DNA from: Arthrobacter sp. TPD3018
GTDB lineage: Bacteria; Pseudomonadota; Alphaproteobacteria; Sphingomonadales; Sphingomonadaceae
DNA length: 64,000 nucleotides
Assembly: GCA_003075315.1 (NCBI GenBank)
Contig: QDFQ01000001.1
Coordinates: 785,355 to 849,354, forward strand
Reading direction: 5' to 3'
How positions within the stretch are numbered: the first letter of the stretch is position 1; each line of letters starts with the position of its first letter. The position numbers were made by a program, and so were the translations under genes. Under the pieces are notes generated by a model, which saw only the letters and a list, made by a program, of their open reading frames with translations, was not told the DNA's origin and searched no databases. Below, piece by piece: positions 8,491-24,262 of this stretch.

Positions 8491-8705
8491 GGTTCATCTC
8501 CCTGGTGCGTGAACGTGAGGATGTCGCCCGGCTGGCAATCGAGGACGGTGCAGATCGCCTCCAGCGTCGAAAAGCGGATCGCCTTGGCCTTGCCCGTCTT
8601 GAGGATGGAGAGGTTGGCGAGGGTGATGTCGACGCGTTCGCTGAGCTCGGTCAGCGTCATGCGCCGGGCGTGCAGCATGTCGTCCAGATGGACACGCACC
8701 GGCAT
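8487..8705 (-). CDS. Small XRE-family HTH regulator (YozG-like)
   Basis: This 72-residue protein is essentially one Cro/CI helix-turn-helix: MTLTELSERVDITLANLSIL is followed by KTGKAKAIRFSTLEAICTVL and the family ending LDCQPGDIL. Such stand-alone regulators are very often encoded directly behind DUF2975 membrane proteins, as here. Its ATG shares one base with the DUF2975 stop, and its own stop overlaps the next gene. It probably regulates its own operon (inference). No partner domain is present. Confidence 0.9.
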   Translation of the reverse strand: MPVRVHLDDMLHARRMTLTELSERVDITLANLSILKTGKAKAIRFSTLEAICTVLDCQPGDILTFTHQGDEP

Positions 8706-9241
8706 CAGATGGTGCCGTCCAGATCGTCGCGCATCGCCGCGCCCCGTTCGAACACCTGCGCCAGGACGAAAGCGATCAGCACCGCGAGCCAGCCGGTGAA
8801 GCTGGGCTGCCAGTCGAGGTAGTCGATGTGCAGTGCGTTCGCCGCCACGCGCGCCAGGCCGAAGCCGAGATCGGCGAGTTGGATCACCAGCAGCATCCAC
8901 CCGATCGTCCGCACCCGCGCGGCATTGGAGCGCGCGAAGGGATCGCCCTGCTCGACCGTGCGCAGGATCGCCCGCAATGCCTTGAGCAGCCGCTCGACCG
9001 CCACGCCGACGGGGATTCCGACCAGCATGGTCAGTTGCATGAACGCGATCACCGCCGCGGTGTCGATACGGCCATGATATTTGCGGACCAGCAGCCGCTC
9101 GATCAACTCGGCGCCGGGCAGCGTCGCGATCAGCACCGCGATGAAAAAGGCGATCGCGATGGCATTGGCGATCCGGAACGCCTGCACCACACGGACCGAC
9201 CAGACCAGCAGGCGAGGGGGCTTGGACTTCGCATCTTCCAT
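8705..9241 (-). CDS. DUF2975 family membrane protein
   Basis: The 178-residue protein has four predicted membrane segments: about 22-42 (ANAIAIAFFIAVLIATL), 63-83 (AAVIAFMQLTMLVGIPVG), 110-130 and 145-165. A cytoplasmic loop between the second and third carries LLKALRAILRTVEQGDPF, which is typical of DUF2975. The biochemical function of the family is unknown. It is the first gene of a three-gene overlapping operon with an XRE regulator and another membrane protein. An imperfect inverted repeat lies in its 5' leader. Confidence 0.85.
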   Translation of the reverse strand: MEDAKSKPPRLLVWSVRVVQAFRIANAIAIAFFIAVLIATLPGAELIERLLVRKYHGRIDTAAVIAFMQLTMLVGIPVGVAVERLLKALRAILRTVEQGDPFARSNAARVRTIGWMLLVIQLADLGFGLARVAANALHIDYLDWQPSFTGWLAVLIAFVLAQVFERGAAMRDDLDGTI

Positions 9242-9258
9242 CAGCGGATGATGCGCAT

Positions 9259-9299
9259 GATATCGAAAAACGGCAAGTGATTCGTTGAATAACGATATG
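9259..9299. promoter_or_regulatory. Inverted repeat in front of DUF2975-XRE operon (operator candidate)
   Basis: GATATCG (about 9259-9265) and CGATATGC (about 9293-9300) form an inverted repeat around an AT-rich core, 20-60 bases upstream of the DUF2975 start. This is where an autoregulating XRE protein would bind. The assignment rests on position and symmetry only. Confidence 0.35.
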
Positions 9300-9375
9300 C
9301 CGGGCGCCTTGGTGGGATCGGTGCGGCTCGCCGAACGCTACCGCCCTTTCCAAAGCTCCCGTCGGTTTCGTCGCC

Positions 9376-9984
9376 TTAGTAGGCCGCGGTGAAGCGGGCA
9401 TGCGGATGACGGTGCTGTTCCAGCTCGTCGACCATCGCGATCGCATAATCGGCGAAGCTGATCCGGCTGTTCCCGGCGTCGTCGGTCACCAGCGCGTCGT
9501 TGCCCAGTCGGAAGTGCCCGGTGCGGGGGCCCTCGAAAATGTCGGCTGCGGGCGAGAAGAAGGTCCAGTCGATGTCGCGTTCGCTGCGCAGGGCATTGAG
9601 GAAGGCCACGCCGCCCTCGGCAAAGGCCTTCCATTCCTGTGGGAATTCCGGTGTGTCGATCAGCGCGACACCCGGCGCCACCTCCAGGCTGCCCGCGCCT
9701 CCGGTAACGAGCAGCCGCCGTACCCCGGCCTGGCGCAAGGCGGATAGCAGCCCGTCCGCGGTCACGTCGAAGTGGAGCGCACTGATGACAGCGTCATGGC
9801 CGTCCAGCAGCGTGGCGAGAGCGGCACTGTCCTGTGCGTCGCCCGCAACCGGCGCGATGCCCTCGGCCGCGGGAATGCGATCCGGGTGGCGGGCGATCGC
9901 CGTGACCCGATGACCGCGCGCCGCCAGTTCCTTCGCAATCTCCGATCCCGCGCGACCACTCGCGCCCAATACCGCCACCTGCAT
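9376..9984 (-). CDS. NAD(P)H-binding atypical SDR (NmrA-like) protein
   Basis: The 202-residue protein begins MQVAVLGASGRAGSEIAKEL, a Rossmann GxxGxxG nucleotide site. It continues with GDAQDSAALATLLDGHDAVISAL and RRLLVTGGAGSLEV, as in NAD(P)-binding proteins of the YwnB/NmrA type. It has no obvious catalytic Tyr-x3-Lys of a classical SDR. The start at 9984 has GAGGA 8 bases upstream. It is divergent from an HxlR regulator gene with about 55 bp between them. This is a common pairing in which the HxlR protein, often redox or electrophile responsive, controls the reductase (inference). Confidence 0.85.
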   Translation of the reverse strand: MQVAVLGASGRAGSEIAKELAARGHRVTAIARHPDRIPAAEGIAPVAGDAQDSAALATLLDGHDAVISALHFDVTADGLLSALRQAGVRRLLVTGGAGSLEVAPGVALIDTPEFPQEWKAFAEGGVAFLNALRSERDIDWTFFSPAADIFEGPRTGHFRLGNDALVTDDAGNSRISFADYAIAMVDELEQHRHPHARFTAAY

Positions 9985-10039
9985 GATCATCGTCCTCGAT
10001 GGTTTCCGATGGTGACCATCTCGGCTACGACCCGGTGCC

Positions 10040-10450
10040 ATGCAAGACGGCACCTTTATGTTACCCGGTCACCTGGAAGTGATCGACCGCGGCAATGTCT
10101 ATGCGCGTGACTGTCCCGCGCGGAAGTTGCTCGATCGGATCGGCGACAAATGGAGTGTCCTGATCCTGCTGCTGCTGGGGGATGGCGAACTGCGTTTCAG
10201 CGTGTTGAAGCGGCGCATCGATGGCATCTCGCAAAAGATGCTCAGCCAGACGCTGCGTTCACTGGAGCGCGATGGCCTCGTCTCCCGCCGCGTCGAACAG
10301 AGCGTTCCGGTGTCCGTATCCTATGCGATCACCCCACTGGCCCGGGGATTGCTGACGGCCATGCAGGGGATGATCGACTGGGCCGAAACGGCGATGCCGC
10401 TGGTCGAGGCGGCGCAGCGGCAGTTCGACGATCGCCTACAGCGTATGTGA
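10040..10450 (+). CDS. HxlR-family transcriptional regulator
   Basis: The 136-residue protein has the HxlR winged helix: DCPARKLLDRIGDKWSVLILLLL is followed by LRFSVLKRRIDGISQKMLSQTLRSLERDGLVSRR and the wing VSVSYAITPLARGL. The single cysteine in the DCP motif is where several HxlR proteins sense electrophiles or thiol oxidation. The likely target is the divergent NAD(P)-binding protein gene. An in-frame ATG at 10058 is an alternative start. Confidence 0.9.
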   Translation: MQDGTFMLPGHLEVIDRGNVYARDCPARKLLDRIGDKWSVLILLLLGDGELRFSVLKRRIDGISQKMLSQTLRSLERDGLVSRRVEQSVPVSVSYAITPLARGLLTAMQGMIDWAETAMPLVEAAQRQFDDRLQRM

Positions 10451-10506
10451 GTGTCGCGGACACCCGAATTGAGCGACTGTCCGATCCATTCCAATCACAA
10501 GCCACG

Positions 10507-10545
10507 AAAAAGCCGCCGCCCGGCATCCCGGACGGCGGCTTTTCT
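10507..10545. terminator. Bidirectional intrinsic terminator between hxlR-type gene and rpoC
   Basis: The sequence AAAAAGCCGCCG...CGGCGGCTTTT forms a GC-rich hairpin (arms about 10511-10523 and 10527-10540). It is flanked by an A-run on one side and TTTTCT on the other, so it can act in both directions. It lies between the convergent ends of the HxlR gene and rpoC. Confidence 0.8.
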
Positions 10546-10574
10546 GTCGGATCAGGCCGGGATCTGAGCCGGGA

Positions 10575-14864
<4,290 letters not shown>

Positions 14865-14891
14865 GGGTATGAACCTCTTTTGAAACTCAAC

Positions 14892-15018
14892 TCCTCTCCC
14901 ATCGGGAGAGGAAGGGGCCCGCCAGCGAAGCTGGTGGGAAGGTGAGGGCAGGGCAGACCGCTGCCCTCACCCTTCCGGCGCGTTTCGCGCCTCCCTCCCT
15001 TTCCCGCCGGGAGAGGGA
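14892..15018. repeat. Paired palindromic intergenic element between rpoB and rpoC
   Basis: Two diverged copies of a ~58-base unit face each other, at 14892-14951 and about 14961-15018. Each has three parts: a CTCTCCC/GGGAGAG hairpin, a second hairpin (CCAGCGAAGCTGG in one copy, GGCGCGTTTCGCGCC in the other), and a shared CTGCCCTCACC end. The arrangement resembles REP/BIME-type elements. It would be transcribed as part of rpoBC mRNA and could fold into a large hairpin. Confidence 0.75.
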
Positions 15019-15028
15019 AGGCCGTGGC

Positions 15029-19183
<4,155 letters not shown>

Positions 19184-19279
19184 GAGCGTTATCTGTCCTC
19201 AAGTCGCTGGCGAGGCCCGGATGGGACCCGCCGGAATGTCGTGCCCGGAAATCCCCGGACCGGACGCACGAAGCGACGC

Positions 19280-19313
19280 AAAAAAGCCGATCGCATGATA
19301 CTGCGTCGGCCTT
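19280..19313 (-). terminator. Terminator-like hairpin in the rpoB leader (attenuator candidate)
   Basis: On the minus strand, AAAGGCCGACGCA pairs with TGCGATCGGCTTT, with one bulge on each arm and a short loop. It is followed by a TTTTTT run, giving intrinsic-terminator form. It lies about 97 bases before the rpoB ATG and about 77 bases after the predicted start of transcription. No minus-strand gene ends upstream of it. A second hairpin, GAAGCGC (19346-19352) / GCGCTTC (19362-19368), lies between it and the promoter. Confidence 0.55.
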
Positions 19314-19396
19314 TGGCGTCTGAAACCGCAACCCTCTATCCGTACGAAGCGCTGCGCGACGGCGCTTCATGTCCCGAAAAGCTGTGGTGAGCCGCC

Positions 19397-19425
19397 CATA
19401 TAGGCGCGGTGTTGGATGCTGTCAA
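19397..19425 (-). promoter_or_regulatory. Near-consensus housekeeping promoter for rpoB
   Basis: On the minus strand a perfect -35 TTGACA (19425-19420) is separated by 17 bases from a -10 TATATG (19402-19397). Transcription should start near 19390, giving a ~205-base rpoB leader. This is the best sigma70-like promoter match I noticed in the window. Confidence 0.7.
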
Positions 19426-19577
19426 AGGGCGGACGTCCAACAGCGATCCAACACGGGCTTCAGCCTGGTTGCCTGTTCGGCCGGTCGCCTTGGCGGGGCG
19501 GTTCGTCGCAGCGCGACTGGCGGTCGTCGCTGCATGCCGCAGGAGCGGGGGCTTATCTTTGGAAGAGTTCCGCACCG

Positions 19578-20786
19578 ATGACGAGTTTCCGGGGTGTGCA
19601 TCGGCGCACGATCCCCTTCCTGATGGCGACCGCCGTCGCGCCCATGGCGATCGCGATGATTGCTCCGGCCGCCGCGCAGACCGGCAATGGCAGTGCCGCG
19701 CAGACGTTGCCGGGGCTGGACAATTTCAGTCTGCCGCCCTCGCAGCCGACACCCACGCCGAGCCCGACGCCGGCTCCGGTCATCGCGCCTTTGCCGACCC
19801 CCGCGGCATCCCCACGTGCGACCCCGACGCCGCGCGTGACTCCGCGTGCCACGCCGACGCCGACGCCGCGCGTCACGGCGACCCCGACACCGCGGGCGAC
19901 CGCAGCGCCAACGCCTGCCGCCACGCCGACTGCGATAGCGGTGCCGACCCCGACGCCGACGGCGACGGCGAGCCCCGTTATCGCGTCACCCACCCCGGTT
20001 GAGGCGGCTACGCCGTCACCTGCGGCCACGGCCGTACCGGCGACCGCGCCGGATGGCGGTTCCGGTTACAGTTGGCTGATTGGGCTGGCAGTCGTGTTGG
20101 GGCTTGGTGGGGCAGGGGCCTGGTGGTGGCGCCGCCGCCGCGCCGACCCCGCAGACGAGCCGGTTGCCCCTGTTGCGCCTGCGCCAGCTCCGAAGCCGCA
20201 GCCGGTGCGGCCGCGCACGCCGGCCGCATCACCCGTCACGCCGCCGGCGCCTGTACCCGCGCCAACACCCGTACCCGTCGGGGATCGCGGGCGGCTGTCA
20301 CTGAGCCTTCACCCGCGTCGCGCCGGCCTGAATCTGCTCAGCGCGACGGTGGAGGCTGAGTTGGTCGTCCGCAACGACGGCAGCGCGCCCGCGCAGGCGA
20401 TCCGCATCGGCGCGGCGCTGATCGGCGCGACGCCGGGGCAGGGCGACGAGATCGCGCCCGTATTCGATCAGCCCGTCGTCCGCCCAGCGACCCCGCCCTT
20501 TGCGCTGGGCCCCGGCGAGGAGCGGCGGATCCGTCTGGTCGTCGCGCAGGCGCGGGCGGATATCGTGCCACTCACCGCAGGCGGACGGACGTTGTTCGTC
20601 CCCGTCGTCGCGGTCAACGCGCTGTACGATGCCGGAGCGGGCATCGCCGGGCAAAGCGCGCGCGGCTTTGCGGTCGGCGTCGAGCGCGTCGACAGCGCCA
20701 AGCTCGCGCCCTTCTGGCTCGACCAGCCTGCCCGCATGCACGAACAGCTCGGCGTCCGCCCCTATGGCGCCGGCGTAGAGCGCTAG
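19578..20786 (+). CDS. Pro/Thr-rich single-pass membrane protein of unknown function
   Basis: From the ATG at 19578 the protein has about 402 residues. It starts with a signal peptide (RRTIPFLMATAVAPMAIAMIAPAAAQ). A low-complexity tract of about 110 residues built from PTPTP, PRATPTP and PTPAA units follows. A membrane helix (SWLIGLAVVLGLGGAGAWWW) leads into RRRR, a second Pro-rich linker and a C-terminal beta-rich-looking domain. That domain (LSLHPRRAGLNLLSATVEAELVVRNDGSAPAQAIRI) resembles Ig/DUF11-like immunoglobulin folds, but I do not assign it firmly. The Pro/Thr tract would span the periplasm, with the folded domain in the cytoplasm if the RRRR stop-transfer rule holds. GGAAGAG lies about 11 bases before the start. 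Confidence 0.7.
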   Translation: MTSFRGVHRRTIPFLMATAVAPMAIAMIAPAAAQTGNGSAAQTLPGLDNFSLPPSQPTPTPSPTPAPVIAPLPTPAASPRATPTPRVTPRATPTPTPRVTATPTPRATAAPTPAATPTAIAVPTPTPTATASPVIASPTPVEAATPSPAATAVPATAPDGGSGYSWLIGLAVVLGLGGAGAWWWRRRRADPADEPVAPVAPAPAPKPQPVRPRTPAASPVTPPAPVPAPTPVPVGDRGRLSLSLHPRRAGLNLLSATVEAELVVRNDGSAPAQAIRIGAALIGATPGQGDEIAPVFDQPVVRPATPPFALGPGEERRIRLVVAQARADIVPLTAGGRTLFVPVVAVNALYDAGAGIAGQSARGFAVGVERVDSAKLAPFWLDQPARMHEQLGVRPYGAGVER

Positions 20787-20792
20787 CCGACA

Positions 20793-20822
20793 CCGCCCGT
20801 CCGGCACGAACCGGACGGGCGG
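20793..20822. terminator. Hairpin between convergent genes (probable bidirectional terminator)
   Basis: CCGCCCGTCCGG (20793-20804) and CCGGACGGGCGG (20811-20822) form a perfect 12-bp stem with a 6-base loop between two convergent genes. There is no T-run, so efficiency as an intrinsic terminator is uncertain. Confidence 0.55.
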
Positions 20823-20832
20823 GCGAGGGGGT

Positions 20833-21900
20833 TCAGGCCGCGGCCCTCAGCGTCGCCATGTCGATGACGAAGCGATACTTGACGTCGCCCTTCACCATCC
20901 GGTCGTACGCCTCATCGATCTGCTCCATGCGGATCATCTCGATATCGCTGGTCAGGCCGTGCTCCTTGCAGAAGTCGAGCATCTCCTGCGTTTCCTTGAT
21001 CCCGCCGATCAGCGAGCCCGCCAGTGCGCGGCGACGGAAGACGAGGTTGCCGACCGAGGGCGCCGGGTGCGGCTCCGCGGGCACGCCGACGAGGCACATG
21101 GTGCCATCGCGCTTCAGCTGTACGAGCAGCGCGTCGAGGTCGTGGGGGGCGGCGACGGTGTTCAGGATGAAGTCGAATGAGCCCTCGTGTGCCGCCATCT
21201 GATCGGCGTCTTTCGAGACGATCAGATCCTTGGCGCCGAGGCGCTTGGCGTCCTCGCGCTTGCCCGGCGAGGTCGAGAAGACATAGACCTCTGCGCCCAT
21301 CGCCGCGGCGATCTTGACGCCCATATGGCCAAGGCCGCCGAGACCCACGATGCCGACCTTCTGGCCGGGCCCGACCTTCCAGTGATGCAGCGGCGAATAG
21401 GTGGTGATGCCGGCGCAGAGCAGCGGCGCGACCGCGGCGAGGTCTTGTTCGTCATGGCCGATGTGGAGGACGAAATCCTCGGTGACGACGATATGGTCGG
21501 AATAGCCGCCGAAGGTGTGGCCGCCCATCGCCTCGTCCGGGCCATTGTAGGTGCCGATGAAGCCGGTCGTCTCGCAATATTGCTCTTCGCCGTCATTGCA
21601 GGAGGGGCAGTGGCCGCAGCTGTCGACCATGCAGCCGACGCCGGCGATGTCGCCGACCTTGAACTTCGTCACGTCGCTGCCGACCGCGGTCACGCGGCCG
21701 ACGATCTCGTGACCGGGTACGCACGGATAGAGCGTGCCGTCCCACTCGCCGCGCGCGGTATGGAGGTCGGAATGGCAGACGCCGCAATAGAGGATGTCGA
21801 TCGCGACATCCTTGGCACCGGGATCGCGGCGTTCGAAGCTGAAGGGCGCGAGCGGCGCGTCGGCAGCCTGGGCGGCATAGCCCTGGGTGGCGGTGGGCAT
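20833..21900 (-). CDS. Zinc-dependent NAD(P) alcohol dehydrogenase (YahK/cinnamyl-ADH type)
   Basis: The ~355-residue medium-chain dehydrogenase has catalytic zinc ligands Cys39 (CGVCHSD), His64 and Glu65 (PGHEIVG), plus the Cys in LLCAGIT. The structural zinc cysteines are in SCGHCPSCNDGEEQYC. The nucleotide site GIVGLGGLGHMGVK follows. This pattern fits the NADP-preferring YahK/cinnamyl alcohol dehydrogenase group, broad aldehyde reductases in the cytoplasm. The start at 21900 (MPTATQGYAAQ) is preceded by AAGGAATTTCCG, so the upstream in-frame extension is not used. Confidence 0.92.
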   Translation of the reverse strand: MPTATQGYAAQAADAPLAPFSFERRDPGAKDVAIDILYCGVCHSDLHTARGEWDGTLYPCVPGHEIVGRVTAVGSDVTKFKVGDIAGVGCMVDSCGHCPSCNDGEEQYCETTGFIGTYNGPDEAMGGHTFGGYSDHIVVTEDFVLHIGHDEQDLAAVAPLLCAGITTYSPLHHWKVGPGQKVGIVGLGGLGHMGVKIAAAMGAEVYVFSTSPGKREDAKRLGAKDLIVSKDADQMAAHEGSFDFILNTVAAPHDLDALLVQLKRDGTMCLVGVPAEPHPAPSVGNLVFRRRALAGSLIGGIKETQEMLDFCKEHGLTSDIEMIRMEQIDEAYDRMVKGDVKYRFVIDMATLRAAA

Positions 21901-21996
21901 CGGAAATTCCTTAAAGAAACGAAGGGGGTTCGGAGCGCGCTGCAACGCAGCACGATCGCGTCGGCTCCCGATCATTCCTTCGATCAGTCCGATCGC

Positions 21997-22482
21997 TTAC
22001 GTCGATGGCGCGTCTGGCGCCGGCACCATCACCAATGCGTCGATCGCCGCCTGCAGGATGTGTGCGGCGGCGAGATTGTCGATCCGTTCGGCGCGTTTGG
22101 CGCGGCTCATATCCTGTTCGATCATGGTGCGTTCGACCGCGACCGTGCTCCAGCGCTCGTCCCACAGCAGAATGGGGAGGGCGAGATCGGCGCAGTTGCG
22201 GGCGAAGGCGCGGGTCGACTGGCTGCGCGGGCTTTCGGTCCCGTCCAGATTAAGCGGCAGGCCGAGCACGATGCCGCGGACGTGCTGGGCGGCGATCAGC
22301 TTGCCGATCGCGGCCTTGTCCGCAGTGAATTTGGTGCGGCGGATGAGGTCGGCGGGGCTCGCGAAGCTCCAGCCCGCGTCGCACAGAGCGGTGCCGATCG
22401 TCTTGGTGCCGAGATCGAGCCCGATCAGGCGGCCGCCTTGCGGCAAGGCCGCGCGGAAATCGGCGCGGTCGAGGGTGATCAT
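21997..22482 (-). CDS. ruvX: Putative pre-16S rRNA nuclease / Holliday junction resolvase RuvX (YqgF)
   Basis: The 161-residue RNase H-fold protein has the YqgF motifs: [17 protein letters not shown] at the N-terminus, [19 protein letters not shown] in the middle, [13 protein letters not shown], and the late acidic [12 protein letters not shown]. Family members are involved in 16S rRNA 5' end processing. The protein is cytoplasmic. Its ATG overlaps the stop of the upstream DUF3089 gene by four bases, so the two are co-transcribed. The annotated length is typical (about 140-160). Confidence 0.93.
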   Translation of the reverse strand: MITLDRADFRAALPQGGRLIGLDLGTKTIGTALCDAGWSFASPADLIRRTKFTADKAAIGKLIAAQHVRGIVLGLPLNLDGTESPRSQSTRAFARNCADLALPILLWDERWSTVAVERTMIEQDMSRAKRAERIDNLAAAHILQAAIDALVMVPAPDAPST

Positions 22483-23594
22483 GCGCTGGCTCCGAACGCC
22501 GCGAGGCGGCGGGCGGCGTCGGCGCGGACGTTGGCCCAGAACAGGCTGTAGTCGTAGACGTGGTAGTTGTTGCCGGGGAGAACGTAACCGCCGACGTCCG
22601 GCGGTGTGCCGACGAGCAGGAAGCCGCGCGGGTCGCAGAGCGCGGGCACCTTGCCCGGCTGGATCGTCGCCGAGCTGAGGTCGGCGCTCGGGTACAGCGT
22701 GCCGCGGTTGGCGCTGGCCGGTGCGGCGGCGTCTGCGGTGCCGGTCAACGGGTTCGTGCAGACCATCGGGCTGCCCTTGCGCGGGCGGCCGTCGAAGCCG
22801 GTCGTCGTGTCGTAGAGGTCGGTGATGAGCGACGGGTCGGCGGGCTCGGCAAAGCTCTGCCACGACAGTAGGCAGCGGGCCTGATCGGGGCGGGAGCATT
22901 CGGGCAGACCGAGCGCGGCCAGGTCCGTGGTTCGCGACACCGGCCAGCCGACGGCATAAGCGGCAACGATACGGCGCGCGATCGGCTTGCCGGCGATCTT
23001 TTCGCGGAGCAGCCGGGTGAGGTGGAGCGCGCCCTGGCTATGGCCGGCGAGGATGATCGGGCGCTTCGGGTCGACCTGCGCGACGAACGCGTCGAAGGCG
23101 GCGGCGACGTCGCGATAGGCGAGGTCGAGCGCTTGGTTGGCGCTGGCCTCGCTGGTCAGGAACGCGCCGAACGTGGCCTGACGATAGCGCGGCGCCCAGA
23201 TATCGCCGCTGTCGTTGAACGCGCTCGCCTGGCCGCGCAGGAAGATCGCGGCGCGGGCGTTGGTTTCCGCATCGTCGAGCGCGGCATTCCAGTGCGCGCG
23301 ACCGATGTACGACGTCGGGTGGATGAAGAAGACGGCGGCCTTCGCCTGCCCGGAGGGGGCGGGGGTGTAGCCGGCGGGTGTCCACAGCGCTGGGTTGCCG
23401 GGGATGTCGGGGCGGGCGATCCACATCTTGCGCTCTGCGTAGACGCGGGGGTCGACACTCGCCTGCGCCTGGAATGTCTCCGTCGGCACCAGCGCCATGC
23501 GCAGGATGCGGTTACCCGCGAGGCGATAAGCGATCGCCCCGGCGATCACGAGCGCGATCAGGACGGCGAAGACATAGAGGAATTTACGCGCCAA
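22479..23594 (-). CDS. DUF3089 alpha/beta-hydrolase-like protein, membrane anchored
   Basis: The protein starts with an uncleaved signal anchor ([22 protein letters not shown]). It continues with the DUF3089 region: [11 protein letters not shown], then the nucleophile elbow [11 protein letters not shown], then [18 protein letters not shown] and a C-terminal [10 protein letters not shown]. It is likely a periplasmic serine hydrolase of unknown substrate, facing out from the inner membrane. No ATG or GTG lies near the N-terminus. I prefer a TTG at 23594 because GGGAG sits 6 bases before it; a TTG at 23648 is an alternative. It is operonic with ruvX. Confidence 0.8.
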   Translation of the reverse strand: MARKFLYVFAVLIALVIAGAIAYRLAGNRILRMALVPTETFQAQASVDPRVYAERKMWIARPDIPGNPALWTPAGYTPAPSGQAKAAVFFIHPTSYIGRAHWNAALDDAETNARAAIFLRGQASAFNDSGDIWAPRYRQATFGAFLTSEASANQALDLAYRDVAAAFDAFVAQVDPKRPIILAGHSQGALHLTRLLREKIAGKPIARRIVAAYAVGWPVSRTTDLAALGLPECSRPDQARCLLSWQSFAEPADPSLITDLYDTTTGFDGRPRKGSPMVCTNPLTGTADAAAPASANRGTLYPSADLSSATIQPGKVPALCDPRGFLLVGTPPDVGGYVLPGNNYHVYDYSLFWANVRADAARRLAAFGASA

Positions 23595-23835
23595 GCGAGG
23601 CTCCCGGTTCGATGGGGATGCTCTGCCCGATGCGAGGCGGCGGGGCAATGCGGGGTGCAGGCTGAGTGCGTTGGGATGGCTTGGGCCGCCTGGTGCTCGT
23701 TACTCCGGACTTGTTCCGGACTGACAAGAGGGAGGGATGGCACGTGGCGTTCGCAAACCGGACCCCTATCAAGGGACAATGCCCGACGCGCGAAGCTGTT
23801 GCGCCGCAGCGCGGGCTTGGTGTAGCCGCGTCGGC

Positions 23836-24138
23836 ATGTCCGTAGACACTGCCACCGTAAAGAAGGTCGCCGCGCTCGCGCGCATCGCGATCACCGATGA
23901 GGACGCCGGCCGCCTCGCCCCCAAACTCAGCAACCTGCTCGGCTGGATCGAGCAATTGGGCGAGGTGGATACCACCGGCGTCGAGCCGATGACCGCCGTC
24001 ATCCCCAACAGCCTGCGCCTGCGCGACGACGTGGTGAACGCCGATCCGCTGACCGGCGGCGGCATCCGTGACGACCTGATGGCCAACGCGCCCCAGGCGG
24101 AGCACGGCTTCTTTACCGTTCCCAAGGTGATCGAATGA
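23836..24138 (+). CDS. gatC: Asp-tRNA(Asn)/Glu-tRNA(Gln) amidotransferase subunit C
   Basis: The 100-residue GatC has the family pattern [41 protein letters not shown] and the ending [15 protein letters not shown]. It wraps and stabilises the GatA-GatB amidotransferase, which converts misacylated Glu-tRNA(Gln) and Asp-tRNA(Asn). The start at 23836 gives the usual length; longer in-frame extension upstream lacks a ribosome-binding site. gatA follows after a 124-bp spacer that carries a palindromic repeat. Confidence 0.95.
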   Translation: MSVDTATVKKVAALARIAITDEDAGRLAPKLSNLLGWIEQLGEVDTTGVEPMTAVIPNSLRLRDDVVNADPLTGGGIRDDLMANAPQAEHGFFTVPKVIE

Positions 24139-24152
24139 TGCCTTCCCCCTCC

Positions 24153-24247
24153 GTCATGCCAGCGCATGCCGGCATCTCGCGCGCCAGGACCTCACGTGGC
24201 GGTGCGCGTCCTTCGAACAACAAGACCCCGGCCTTCGCTGGGGTGAC
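24153..24247. repeat. Palindromic intergenic repeat (GTCAT-type) between gatC and gatA
   Basis: The element opens with GTCATGCCAGCG..CCGGCATC and closes with GACCCCGGC..GCTGGGGTGAC, an imperfect inverted repeat with a central loop. Related elements are at 31400-31491 and 34716-34820. This copy sits inside the gat operon, so it would be part of the transcript. Confidence 0.7.
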
Positions 24248-24262
24248 GATGGGAGTGGTCGC

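Larger units (their letters stand above)
19184..19577. other. Divergent regulatory region between rpoB and the Pro/Thr-rich protein gene
   Basis: This 394-bp gap contains the rpoB promoter, a terminator-like hairpin and a second hairpin, all on the minus strand. The part beyond about 19430 should hold the plus-strand gene's promoter. Several short frames cross the region but none has coding features that I trust. Confidence 0.5.

Noticed and set aside
19740..20045. Short tandem repeats that might suggest a CRISPR or satellite array
   Set aside because: The repeats are in-frame PTP-type codons inside a protein with a signal peptide, without spacer-repeat structure.
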